Assembly (NCBI GenBank): GCA_037355855.1
Contig: CM074767.1
Location: 1,240,001 to 1,304,000, forward strand
Length of the DNA stretch: 64,000 nt
Reading direction: 5' to 3'
DNA from: Pseudo-nitzschia pungens
Taxonomy: Eukaryota; Bacillariophyta; Bacillariophyceae; Bacillariales; Bacillariaceae
Positions 20,381 to 30,800 of the stretch are shown here, in pieces. A program made the translations under genes and the position numbers. Below the pieces are notes generated by a model that made no database searches, had not been told where the DNA came from, and was given only the letters and a program-made list of their open reading frames with translations. The first letter of the stretch is position 1; each line of letters starts with the position of its first letter.

Positions 20381-20741
20381 TAGCAAGTCTGAAATGCATT
20401 AGAATACACCACGCAGTGTCCGTATACGAATTGGGGTTGGATCCTTCAATCATGAGGGGGTGCCAAAGACATATTCATTCCAATATCACAGATTTTCAAA
20501 AAACTGGATTGATGAAACCTATCGTCTGTAGTTTTCTTCAAGATTTTTCTTCGCATGTACCTGTGGCCTTCGTCATGTCATACATTTTTCCACACAAACT
20601 AATAATAATTGTGAGGGAATCGAAAGCTGATTCAGGACATTACATCAAGCATTCACTCTTTTGTTGTTTTTGAATTTGGCAAACAGGCCGGTTTTCGAAA
20701 AAGGAGCATGCTAGTTGAGAAGTTCGAACATCTTTTCTACA
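20381..20741. other. Spacer between convergent genes
   Basis: These 361 bp hold the 3' ends of two convergent genes. I see nothing else in it. Confidence 0.45.
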
Positions 20742-21524
20742 TTAGTTTTTGCCGTTATCTACTAATGTATTTTCTAAGAACTCGAGCATCTCGTTCACGT
20801 AAACTGCTTTTGTAGGGAATAGGTGCCCCTTTTCGTGAATAATCAACCGTCCACTGCCTCCCACGTCGGAAAGTTGTTGAACGCTGTCGACAGGTACCAT
20901 ATAATCAGTTTCACCGGCAAAATGAAGTTTCGGAATATTTTTCCCTCTTTCTTGAACAAGTGATGACTTTTGCTCGTCAAATTCCATCACAAATTGATTG
21001 GCTGTATCAAAAGGTTCCTGTCGAAAGGGAGATCCTGCCGTGAGAACTGCACGAACCGTAGGAAAGGCCCCCATCAATACCATTGCTGTTGCCAACAAAC
21101 CACCTTGGGAAAATCCAATTACGGCGTCGTATTCCTTGTCTTTTGTGTATTCCATCACGTATTCGAATGCCTCTTTGACGTTAGATTGAGGCTTACCGGT
21201 AGATTCGTCTCGCGTCCACCATTCCAATTGACGTGGTGGAGGAGGTTGCTGGTCATCGCCAGTGCTCTCGACAAATGGTTTGATTTCGAACGGAGCGTCC
21301 AAAAAATCTAAATCGTAAACGCGTTGGAGTTTCTTCCTAGCACCAGCAATCTTGTTCGACATCATTGCCCCCGATTGACATCTCCCGTGAAGACAGAGGA
21401 TTCTCTTCTTGTTTGTCGTTAAGGAAGTAGTGGTAACGGTCGACATCTTGTTGCTCGTTATCGACAGCGGGGTTCTATTGTGCGACGCGATCAAGGAAGA
21501 AATGGTCGTCCAAAGTAATCTCAT
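20742..21524 (-). CDS. FSH1-type serine hydrolase (alpha/beta hydrolase)
   Basis: A 260-residue protein of the FSH1/ovarian-cancer-gene-2 family of small alpha/beta hydrolases. The family start KKRILCLHGRCQSG is at about residues 39-52. The nucleophile elbow is GFSQGG with Ser139. The rest of the triad fits Asp207 (GETDYMVP) and His234 (HEKGHLFP). About 38 residues rich in Ser and Thr precede the domain, so either a short targeting sequence exists or translation starts at the second ATG (MSTVTTTS, residue 27). The natural substrate of this family is poorly known; esterase activity on small esters is reported for relatives. The gene is intact and intronless. Confidence 0.88.
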   Translation of the reverse strand: MRLLWTTISSLIASHNRTPLSITSNKMSTVTTTSLTTNKKRILCLHGRCQSGAMMSNKIAGARKKLQRVYDLDFLDAPFEIKPFVESTGDDQQPPPPRQLEWWTRDESTGKPQSNVKEAFEYVMEYTKDKEYDAVIGFSQGGLLATAMVLMGAFPTVRAVLTAGSPFRQEPFDTANQFVMEFDEQKSSLVQERGKNIPKLHFAGETDYMVPVDSVQQLSDVGGSGRLIIHEKGHLFPTKAVYVNEMLEFLENTLVDNGKN

Positions 21525-22541
21525 ATCTCTTGTTCAGGATTTTGAATACGCTGTCAGAATCGCTGTCGAAGCCTTTGTTACTTGCTCTTCGGCCCCGTAC
21601 TTGCTTCCTGTTCAACCTCGTCGAACAAAAATTGTCGGAAGGATGTTACCGTCAGTGGTCCCCTGGTTACCGTTACGTTCGAAGCGCAAAAGCACGAAAT
21701 TATGACGGATAACGAATTCACCCTTTCTTCGGCCTCAAAACCGTAGGGTTCGTTACTTGTCATCTGTGACGTGTACGCGTAAGTACTGATTGTAGGTAAT
21801 AATCCTTGTAAACTTTTTTTTTTTCATAGAAGTAATTATCACTCACTCGTGGTGCTACCGTACGGGTAGCTCTTTGATTTAGAATAGTCGTGATTGGAGG
21901 ATATCTAAAAATAGATACCAACCCTGGGGCTTCGTAGTTTGAAATACGAAACCGGGAGTGGGTTTAATAACGTGCCCTTTTTAGGGGCGCAAGAGGTTTT
22001 CTTTTAATAATTTTTTAAATTTTGATGAAAAAATTTAAATCCCTCATCCCTAATGACTGAAATACATTCCTCATTCCATCTCTCTCAAAATCGATCGTAA
22101 AAACTGGATCAATCAAAAATCATGAATTAAAATCACTTCGCGAAGATGACTCGCGATAACGGTAGTGTCATAAACCTTACCAGATACCAGATCGGAAAAA
22201 AAGATTTTGATTCTGAATTCTGAATTACAACCAACAGGCTATCAGGTACGATAAGTATTTACGCTTATTGCTTGTGCTTCTACCTGGTTGACTCGTCGGA
22301 AATAATAGGTGTTACCAGCTGTAAGGGTTTGCTTCACCACATCCTTGAAGTATTTTGGGGATGTCTTTAGCGAATAAACTGTAAGCAAACAAAGAACGTC
22401 GATTTGTCGTTTCCAATACCATGTTCTTGATCTCCTCTCTGGCTAAAAGTAATATCCGTTCTATTTTGATATTGACTCTTTTTGTCGCAACATTTTACAC
22501 CAGGCAATCGATTGGTTGATCCACAGCTTCAATTTGCAATA
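21525..22541. other. Intergenic spacer, divergent promoters, very AT-rich centre
   Basis: About 1 kb. Bases 21800-22100 are very AT-rich, with a poly-T run at about 21811 and an AATTTTTTAAATTTT-type stretch near 22010. An imperfect inverted repeat (CTTCGTAGTTTGAAATACGAA) is centred near 21940. No gene is seen. Confidence 0.45.
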
Positions 22542-24109
22542 ATGATTCGTGGTTCTAGTTGCCAGGCGTTTTTGTGGGATATTGCATCGGTACCACCATG
22601 ATCCATTAACAGTTACAGGAAACGGATGCTGGATCAAATGGAAAAATGAATTTCGGAGCAAAGGAAACGCGAGTTTTACTACAGCAACAAACACCTGCAG
22701 ACCGAGCAGTGTCGACACCCTAATCATCGGAGGAGGACCAATCGGTGCGAGCACGGCATTCCACCTTGCGATGAACCGACATTCGCGTTCAGATTGTTCA
22801 GTTACTTGGTTCAGACAAAGATGGTGGCGCTTCTAGATTTGAGAATGAAGCTTCTGACCCCTCCATTCTGGTGGTCGAACGCGATCCATCGTATCAGTCT
22901 GGATCTGCCATATATTCAGCAGGAGGAATTCGTTTGCAATTTAGTTTGGCAGAAAACGTTCTCATGAGCTTATACAGCATAGAATTCTTGCGGAATTGTA
23001 ATTCGCTTTTGTCTCCGTCGCCAAGTTCGTCACAATCATCAATAAACGTCGAATACGTAGAAAATGGATACTTATTTTTAGCATCAAGCGAAGCTGGTGA
23101 GCAGCAACTCCGAGATAATTTTTCACTTTTCAAGCAGCTCGGATGTTCAGATATGATTGAGCTACTCTCGCCGGCAGAATTGAGGATTCGCTTTCCTTGG
23201 TTGCGTACAGATGATGTCCGATTAGGATCTTTTGGGTGTAGTGGAGAGGGGTGGTTCGATCCATGGGCATACATACAAGCATTGAACAGCAAAAACAAAG
23301 CGTCAGGGGTACGATATGAATGGGGTACCGTTGTAGGAGCAACCAGAGACCCAGAATCCGGGAATGTTGCCACGGTATGCATTCGAGACAAATCTACAAA
23401 CGAATTTTACAGTGTTCAAGTAAAAAACGTGGTGAATGCTGCGGGTGCCGCAGCCAATGAGGTTCTGAAAAAATTGGGAGGAGGTTGTAGTGACGACAGT
23501 AGTGGTTTGTTGCATCCATTGCCAGTTCGTCCAAGAAAGCGCAGTGTTTATTTCTTCCATTGCGAACGAACGCTTAATCAAAAGCATGATGACGGCGTTG
23601 GTAGTGAAGGCGACATCATTGTACCAGATTTGGCCCCCCTAACAATTGACAGTACTGGAGCCTATTTCCGCTCTGAAGGCACTCGAAAAGGAACCGGGAA
23701 ATTCTTGTGCGGCATCTCCCCGCCAAGCAACGAAGACCACGACTGCTATGACGAGAGAGAACTTGAAAATGCGGATCCACATCAATTCGAACGATATATT
23801 TGGCCCGCATTGTATAATCGGGTTCCAGCATTCGGATCGATCAAGGTTCAGAGCTCCTGGGCCGGTCTTTATGAATACAATATTTTGGATCAGAATTGCA
23901 TCATCGATTTCCACCCGGAGATGGAAAACGTGCTGATGATTAATGGGTTCTCAGGACACGGACTACAACACAGCCCTGCGGCGGGTAGGGCCGGTGCCGA
24001 GCTGATTGAGCACGGAAATCGATTTGTTACTCTAAATTTGGATATTTTCCGATTCGACCGATTGCTGGATGGAGGACGAGGTCTTGTGCTGGAGAAAGGC
24101 ATATATTGA
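22542..24109 (+). CDS. FAD-dependent oxidoreductase, FOXRED1-like (reading frame broken)
   Basis: A DAO-fold flavoprotein. The FAD-binding loop GGGPIGASTAFHLA lies at 22729-22770 in one frame. The rest, from VVERD (the ADP-ribose-binding Glu strand) to the stop at 24107-24109, lies in the next frame. The two frames must join between about 22775 and 22830, so one base is gained there, or two are lost. The C-terminal AGLYEYNILDQNC..DFHP and GFSGHGLQHSPAAGRA segments closely follow FOXRED1, a mitochondrial complex I assembly factor, which is why I choose that relative over sarcosine or amino-acid oxidases. The N terminus is uncertain. The frame with the FAD loop has no ATG before it; the nearest ATG (22542) is in another frame and reads into a stop. 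The Arg-rich ARRFCGILHRYHH stretch would suit a mitochondrial presequence. Sequencing error, an unusual splice or gene decay are all possible. Confidence 0.75.
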
Positions 24110-25139
24110 TTTTTCAGTGCATTTTTTCTTTCTATCTCTGACAGGATGTATTTCATAATGCATGTATCTTGAGGATTAATGAACATGAGATTTCAAATCC
24201 AAATTAAGGGATGACTATGTACGAATTACGTCATGTTTCGAACACTTCTGTGATCACATTTGCTTTCTGTCTGTCTCTTGACCTGTACATGAAGTCTGGC
24301 AATCCTAACTCTACCACAACGAAAAAGTCTTCCTCGTTTACCTATACTAATGACCCAAAGATCGTTCTATTTTCATTTGTTGACGGTCATGGCTCCAAGC
24401 AAAATGTTGTAGGGAAACTTCATCTTGTAACCTGACGCTCAATCATGATTCTAGAATGTAATGATTTCATCTTTCTGACTGGTCAATTGATTCTGGTGAC
24501 TATAGTAGGAAGCAGCACCAGTATAACTGCGAAACATTTTTATGCAATAATACTAGTTTATGGAAGTTGTTTGTTAAAAAATGAATTTGTGCACATAGAA
24601 GTATAAACGTGAGGATGAACCAATTGCTGACCAGTTGACGCCCTTGTTGGATTGTAATGTTGTGACATTACATTCCCTGTCCTCGGCATCACTTGTTTGC
24701 CAACTCTGCCATAATCTTGAAATCAGATCCTCCCTAGTAATCTAATGACCAAACAATGAAAAAACACTAACATCTGTGCATTCTCATTCATCAAGGATAC
24801 TAAATCTAGTGAGGACAGCAGGTTCTCCGAAACATTCTATATTTTGTGCGTAATTTGTTACTGAGAAATCTGCATATCAGTCAACTTAACCTAGAGTGAC
24901 CTTAATCTCAAGGATTTCACGCACTGACCTACTACGAGTTATGTTGCTAGTAAATACAACCTCAAGGTTGCTACTCACTCCTTGTTGTTTTTAATGGTAC
25001 TACTAGTAGTATTGTTTTTTTGCTGATGTCTTAATGGTACGTTCACCTGGCCCCCAAAGCTCAATTTTGTTCTGCTCAATCAGGAATTTAAACAGAATTA
25101 TTCTCTATTTATTTTGAAGACTCAAGAATCAAACATACC
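24110..25139. other. Intergenic spacer left of the transposon
   Basis: About 1 kb of AT-rich DNA downstream of the oxidoreductase. I see no gene, repeat array or RNA gene in it. Confidence 0.45.
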
Positions 25140-25167
25140 TACGGGTTTAGTGGTTAAAGTCATGGTG
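25140..25167 (+). repeat. Left terminal inverted repeat of the transposon
   Basis: Inverted match to 27073-27100 over 28 bp, with one mismatch at the fifth base. Confidence 0.85.
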
Positions 25168-25597
25168 TTTTTCAGCCCAGGTTATGAGCCAGAGCGACGT
25201 CGCAAGGTCCCCTGTTTCTGCTAACTCTAACCACTCTAACAGTACACGTTGGACACTATTTTATACCCAATGACGGAAATGGCAAGGTCACGAGCTTTCG
25301 AACGGTACCCAACATGACTTGTATTGCGCGCCAAGCCTTTTCTTACACCGGGCCACAAAATGAGGTCAAAAAACTCGAAAAAAACTCCATTTCAACAACC
25401 ACAGCACTAAGAGTTGTCACACCCCCCCTATCTCCACAACCAGCCCCAGCTTAATTCTGATACTTCAGTGGCTCCATCTTTACTATAACAGCAACAAGAT
25501 CTCCAAGTTTCGAATCGATTGGAGCGCTTGGAACCGAGGATCGAACTGGCAAAGCAGCAGCAAAATCCGGTCTTTTTTTTCGATCAAAAAACTACCC

Positions 25598-25969
25598 GGT
25601 CCAAATAACGGCGAAAATTAATATCTCTATCCCCGGACCACCGATTGCAACCGGACCACTTCGAACAGCTCTATTATATCAAGATAGACAAGGCCTCCAA
25701 TTTGCGGATCGATTGGTGGAGTCGTTTTCGAGAAACGGACTGTACACTGAGCACTAACCCCCTAAAGAAGTACAAGCAAAAACCGGTCCAACTACGGCGA
25801 AAATTAATAACTCCCCCCCCACTTGATCGATTGCAACCGGACCGCTTCGTACACCTCTATTATATCAAGATAGACAAGGCCTCCAATTTTCGGATCGATT
25901 GGAGGAGTCGTTTTCGAGAATCGGACTGTAAACTGAGTACACAAAAAATGGAAGAAAATCCCAATTATT
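25598..25969 (+). repeat. Two tandem copies of a 186-bp in-frame unit inside the transposon
   Basis: The units start at 25598 and 25784. They share long exact blocks such as CTATTATATCAAGATAGACA. The spacing of 186 bp is 62 codons, so the duplication keeps the reading frame and doubles a peptide containing LYYIKIDKASN.RIDW. A third, much decayed copy may lie just upstream (about 25480-25560). Confidence 0.8.
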
Positions 25970-26349
25970 CTGTTGCTCCGCCTGCTGAACCTCCAGTGCC
26001 TGTTGGATCCTGGAAGCCATGCAGTCGTGCTGGCGGACGTCCAGTGATCGAGTATAGTCCACGGAGCGCGAGTTTGCCAAAGGGTGCAACGAAGGCCTAC
26101 AAAAGCAACTCACGTTGTACCATGGTTGGAGGAAGTACCGCTGCTGGCGATCCTATTCCTGTACACTTTCAACTGAAGAGCAGCGCAGCGACGGAAGACA
26201 GTAAACAAATCTCCCGCAGTTTCACCAATGAACTCGATCGTGGCGGGACCTGCAACGGGCTATGGGGCTTCAAGTCTATCACTAAACGTCCGCACACGGC
26301 TAATTGCAACGCCAACGCCGGAATGGACAGCAACGAGTTTAAGAAATGA
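25645..26349 (+). pseudogene. Transposase-like remnant, N-terminal part
   Basis: An open frame of 234 codons. The usable ATG is probably at 25948 (MEENPNYS), since the frame before it has none. After the duplicated 62-codon unit come segments resembling DDE-superfamily transposases of diatoms: GGRPVIEYSPRSASLPKGA, then CTMVGGSTAAGDPIPVHFQL, then CNANAGMDSNEFKK, which in related elements is followed by the first catalytic-Asp strands. Here the frame ends with TGA immediately after EFKK, and the catalytic region does not follow in any frame. The TGA overlaps the ATG of the next open frame (ATGA at 26346-26349). I read this as an internally deleted transposase. The family assignment is from motif memory and needs a search. 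Confidence 0.5.
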
Positions 26350-26801
26350 AATCCGCAAAGGCTCAAGCGGAGGTATATGCGAAGAAGGAAACGGACTGCA
26401 AAGCGCTAATTCAGTCATGCAGCGGCGATTTTGCAAAGCTGCGGGCGAACGATATGAAAAAAATTTACGAGTGGAAGCTCGGGAAAAAGCCTACAGGTCT
26501 AAAGAAGGAGGATGTACTGACTGCAATAGTAGCAGTGAAAGATGATCCCCCAGTTCCCCCAGTTGATGCAGTAACAAACTGGACTGAAGAGGATGATGCT
26601 GTACTGAAGAAGTTAGAGCAAGAGGATATTACAATTAAGGAAACAGAGGTGGGAAAGAAGATAGCAGAGAATTATGGAAAGTTTGCAGACCAAGCGAAAA
26701 CTATCACGAACGAGGTAATGGAGATTGCCAAAGCACACCTGTCCACAGAGCAAATCAAAACGCTACAGGATATGAAACAGAAGTATCCTTGTGAGGAGTA
26801 G
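26346..26801 (+). pseudogene. Transposon-internal open frame, C-terminal part with SAP-like segment
   Basis: 151 codons from an ATG overlapping the previous stop to a TAG. It is highly charged and helical. The LRANDMKKIYEWKLGKKPTG stretch (residues about 35-55) resembles a SAP-like DNA-binding helix pair, and a Lys/Glu-rich coiled region follows. In related elements a similar segment forms the end of the transposase, so this may be its 3' remnant after an internal deletion. It could also be an independent small protein. No homology search was possible. Confidence 0.45.
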
Positions 26802-27072
26802 CGCGAGCGCTTGTAGTTTATGTTGTTAGTGGTTTAAAGTTTAAAGTGGTTTATTTGTTACAGAGCAGCAACTTGCCTTTATTGTTGTTGCAAATAGAAG
26901 ACCGGAGCAAAAAAAAGTGATCGAAATTTCGTCTCGGAGATTTCGAACCTCTATTTCGAACCTTATCCGAACCTCTATCGGGTGGGGTGTGACAAGAGGT
27001 TTGTTTTTAGGTCCTCAGTGTTAAAGTCATTGGCTGACGCACGTGTAGAAAATGTACTGTGGTCTACGGTGT

Positions 27073-27100
27073 CACCATGACTTTAACCACTAAACTCGTA
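27073..27100 (-). repeat. Right terminal inverted repeat of the transposon
   Basis: Inverted match to 25140-25167, followed by unique DNA. The last two bases are TA. Confidence 0.85.
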
Positions 27101-27801
27101 ATGCTATTATCAATAGTCGAAATACAACATTTATTACTCCAAACTAAGACTAAGATCTTACTTCGTAGTACTTGTACCGGTATGTACAGTAGTTTTTTAG
27201 GATCATGGATAATGGACAAGATGCGATGAAGTCGCGAAAACTTCATGGTAAAATCACTTTACAGTAAAATCTTGCTGTACATTCGTGCTCGTACTCGTTC
27301 TCACAAGTAAGATTACTAAGGTTACCGGTATACCGGTACGGTTGAATCTTGGTCAAAATTCCATCCTGACTGGATCGTACGCGATTTTTGGGATGATCGA
27401 AGAATTTAATGTAATTTTTTTCCAAAAAATCAACCATGTTCCTGATTACGGTTCATGACTGGTAATGCGAGACTCGTGATTAAAATTGGAATTCATGGCT
27501 GGGTTTTTCGTCGCGCGAAATTGTATGCGCTAAAATTTGCGATTTGGTGTCCGTGCATCGAAAAGCGAAAATCTCATCTCTTAATATTTTTTTTCCTGTC
27601 AATCAATCAACCAAAGAAATACAGTAAGATTTACTGTAATTAATTGTCGCAGCTTCATCTCGCTTCTTTTCTACACAAAAAAATATTTCGACCGCCTTCT
27701 CATAGCTGAACTGCGACCCGAGGACTACACCAAGACCAACCAACGAGTTGCACTGACTAATTCAATCATCGAAGAAACCAAATAAGTATTTCATTGTCAA
27801 A
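27101..27801. other. Spacer upstream of the UBR4-like gene
   Basis: These 700 bp hold the promoter and 5' UTR of the large gene that follows. A patch of GTAC/ACCGGTATACCGGTAC-type words lies at 27170-27345. No other gene is seen. Confidence 0.45.
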
Positions 27802-30800
27802 ATGGCAGGAAAGAAGCGTCGAAAGTCTGCAGCGAGTGGGAAGGCATCCTCGAAGAGGTGAGTTTGGTCCTGCCTATTGTCACGACTGGGGCTGTCACAT
27901 CGACACGGCCGTCTTTGCCAGTGAACTTGTTTGTGCTGAATTTATCTTGGCTTTGGATTGTTTCTGTCTTCACATTGTTCCCCCCTCATATATTTTCGCG
28001 CGCTTGGTGCTAATCCGTAACTTGTAGAAAAACCGGGACGTCATCGTCAAGCCAAACTCCCACCATTAATGTTTGCGGTGCCGTCCTTCGTCACTTGTTA
28101 GATATCGCATCCTCTAAGAATCGCGCAGGAAACTTTTTGCAAATTTTTTACGATGGGAATTGCTGGACTGACATCAAACAGATTCCAGCTGACACTTCAG
28201 TCACTGTCGAAGCTGCTAGCTCTGGCTTCGACTGCTACTGGATTATTCTAGCTACCAATATCATGAATCGTTTGTTGGTCTATGAGGATGAAACCGGTGA
28301 CGGGAAACCATTGGTTGCGAAATATATGACCGCATTGGCAGACGCCTTGGCGACCATCTTGCTTTCCGACAAGTCGAAACTGACTGCGAATCAAACGGCA
28401 AGTGCCAGTCGATCCACTTTGTGCCGAGCCATTTTGACGACTACCCTTGCTTCACTGTACGGAGTTCGAAACTACGATCCGCAACAAGATACACAACAAA
28501 CACACGACACGTACGAGGCTGCTGTCGCAACGTTAGACCGATTGGTCCATTTGAGAGCAGTATACCCTGTAAACGGAAAGAATAATGTGATGAAGAACGA
28601 ATCGAAAGAGAGCAACAGCGATGATAATACCGATACGCTCCGAACTGTCGGAAATTGGATTTTTGCCGAAATGGAGGACGGATGTTGCCAAGTTGAAGAG
28701 CTTCTAGGATTCACAAGCGAAAGTTTAGAACATGACTGCGTCAAAATTTTAGTCGAAACAGTCACACCTACAAGGGAAGAAACAGAAAATTCCCCAACAA
28801 CAAAACGATCCACTCGTTCACGGAGTGGAGGAGGGACCAAATCAAATTCGACAACGAATAAACGAAAAGGATCTACGAAAAAATCATCTTCTTCAGAGGA
28901 ATCAAAAGAGGAGAGTCCTCTTGCTAAGCCTCAATCCATTGACCCAACGCCAATCGTATCCGCTTTCTCAAAACTCTTGGCATCAGAGGATTTTGGAAAT
29001 AGAATCGATGGTCGAGTAGCGATCAGACGATGGGCTAGGATTGCGCTTGTTTGGTCTCATCGAGGAGCAGGACAATGCCTTCTTCTGAGAGAGATACACA
29101 GATTGGCCACGGACAAAAAATACGAGAATGTTTTTACACCTTTCGAGAAGTCACGATTGATGAGAACTATGATCCACATAGTTATCGAAACAGGGATTCA
29201 ATGTGGTGCCCGGGCTCCCACAGGCGGAATCGATCAATATTTGAAGAGTATCACTACAGAGGTAGGGATATCAAGAGCAAATTCGCCAGAAATAGGAAAG
29301 TCAAAGCGTACCAAAAAGAGCGATGAAGGAGAACCTGGTTCCAGTAGTTGGGGAAAAAAGGGTAGTACGTTGCGAAGGGCAGACATTCGAGATTGGGCAA
29401 CGGTAGTGATATATGACTACGTTCAAAACCGAAGAAAGTGTCTCTTAGAGACTGCAGAATCTGCACATCGAGAGCATGGATGTGGAGGAAATGAGGTCCT
29501 AGATGGCTCGATTCCTTCGCACGCATCTTCAACTTCAGATTTTTCCGACATTGTGAATGGTCTCAGTGGCACTGCATCATCGAGTGCACAGAATTGCATC
29601 AACAGTGACCAGAACTCTACGGACAAGTCGCTAATGAGTATTGCCTCCGCTTTCTGTTTTGAATTGGCTGCAGATCCCGCGCTTCCACTCGACCCCGCAA
29701 CGATTCCTTTCGCTCTTGAACAGATCGTAAAAAGCCTCGAATCAGATTCTGCTGTGGGAGCGACGTCCTCAATGAGAATTTCACTAGAAGAGAGCTGTTG
29801 TTCTGTGTCAGATCAGCAAAATCGAGATTTTGAGACAACGTTTTTCCTACGCAAGAGGTTACCGACTCCGATAGTCCCACCGATGACATTGTCCTCAAGC
29901 AGTGAGATGAATCTTACTTTCACTGGGGATTGCAACTTTGCTGGTTTAATATCAAGTGGTGAGCCTTTCACGGATGAACATGCCATAGCTTTGGCTATTC
30001 GAGCTGTACAGATGACGGGACCTCGAACAGGTGCAAGCCCCGCTGCGGGGAAGTTCTTTACGTTTTTAGTGGACTTGGTGCGACGTGCCTACGATACTTG
30101 CAAACCAAAAGCAACGGAAAAAACACAAGAATCAGAGAGCGTTGATATGACAGTATCCACAGGAAAACGAAAACGAGCTGGTAAGGCAACTTCAGGGCAC
30201 CGACGAGGAGGTCGTCGTCGAAAGGTTGGATCAGGTGAGGCGCAACAAGTAAACGAGCGAGGGAGCTTGACATGGAACCGAATTGGACCAGAAATGATTT
30301 CGGTTGCAAAACCAGCCCTGAAAGCTATTGAAACTTGCTTGACGAACACGAAACGAATGGGTTCTTGTATGATTCGAAAACTGATTCGAAGCATGGTGAC
30401 CATCGAGCATATGCACAGCCTTGTATTTTTGGGAGAACTGCTCGATAAGATCATGATCAAAAATAGATGCCGGACGAATGAATCAGGAAGCATAATCGAT
30501 TCACGTACACAAAACTTTTCTCCACTTGCATGCATCAGTCAAGGTGAAGATTTTACACGCCCTGAAGTACAGCTATGGAAAGCGCACATGAACATGTGTC
30601 AGGTTTTGGGGAAAGGTCAGCTAACAACTGATGTAAACTGTGGACTTGATCCATTAATTTGGGACTCCGATAGACGGAAAGAGATGTACAAAGTTCTTAT
30701 TTCTCCCATTGACGCGTCTCGTTCTGACGGAACAGAAAACAAATCATCTTTTTCATTGCCTGCTGCCAATCATGTAGTTTTGGTAGCGAACATGAGTTCT

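Larger units (their letters stand above)
25140..27100. mobile_element. Degenerate DNA transposon, 1.96 kb, 28-bp terminal inverted repeats, TA at both ends
   Basis: The two ends, 25140-25167 and 27073-27100, are inverted copies matching at 27 of 28 positions (core GTTTAGTGGTTAAAGTCATG). Each outer edge begins with TA, which could be the duplicated target of a Tc1/mariner/pogo-like insertion or part of the terminus. A second inverted pair (TTGTCACACCCC at 25414-25425, its complement at 26984-26995) lies further in. Inside are two open frames on the plus strand, the first with DDE-transposase-like segments, and a 186-bp direct repeat. The catalytic core region appears to be missing, so the element is probably non-autonomous. 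No other open frame of size lies inside. Confidence 0.75.

Noticed and set aside
22588..22618. A 29-bp GT..AG stretch joining the ATG at 22542 to the FAD-loop frame of the FOXRED1-like gene
   Set aside because: The join does not enter the correct frame, and the length is far below the other introns.
25500..25560. A possible tRNA T-arm (GTTCGATCC on the minus strand)
   Set aside because: The flanking bases do not pair to form a T stem, and no acceptor or anticodon arm is present. It lies inside the transposon.
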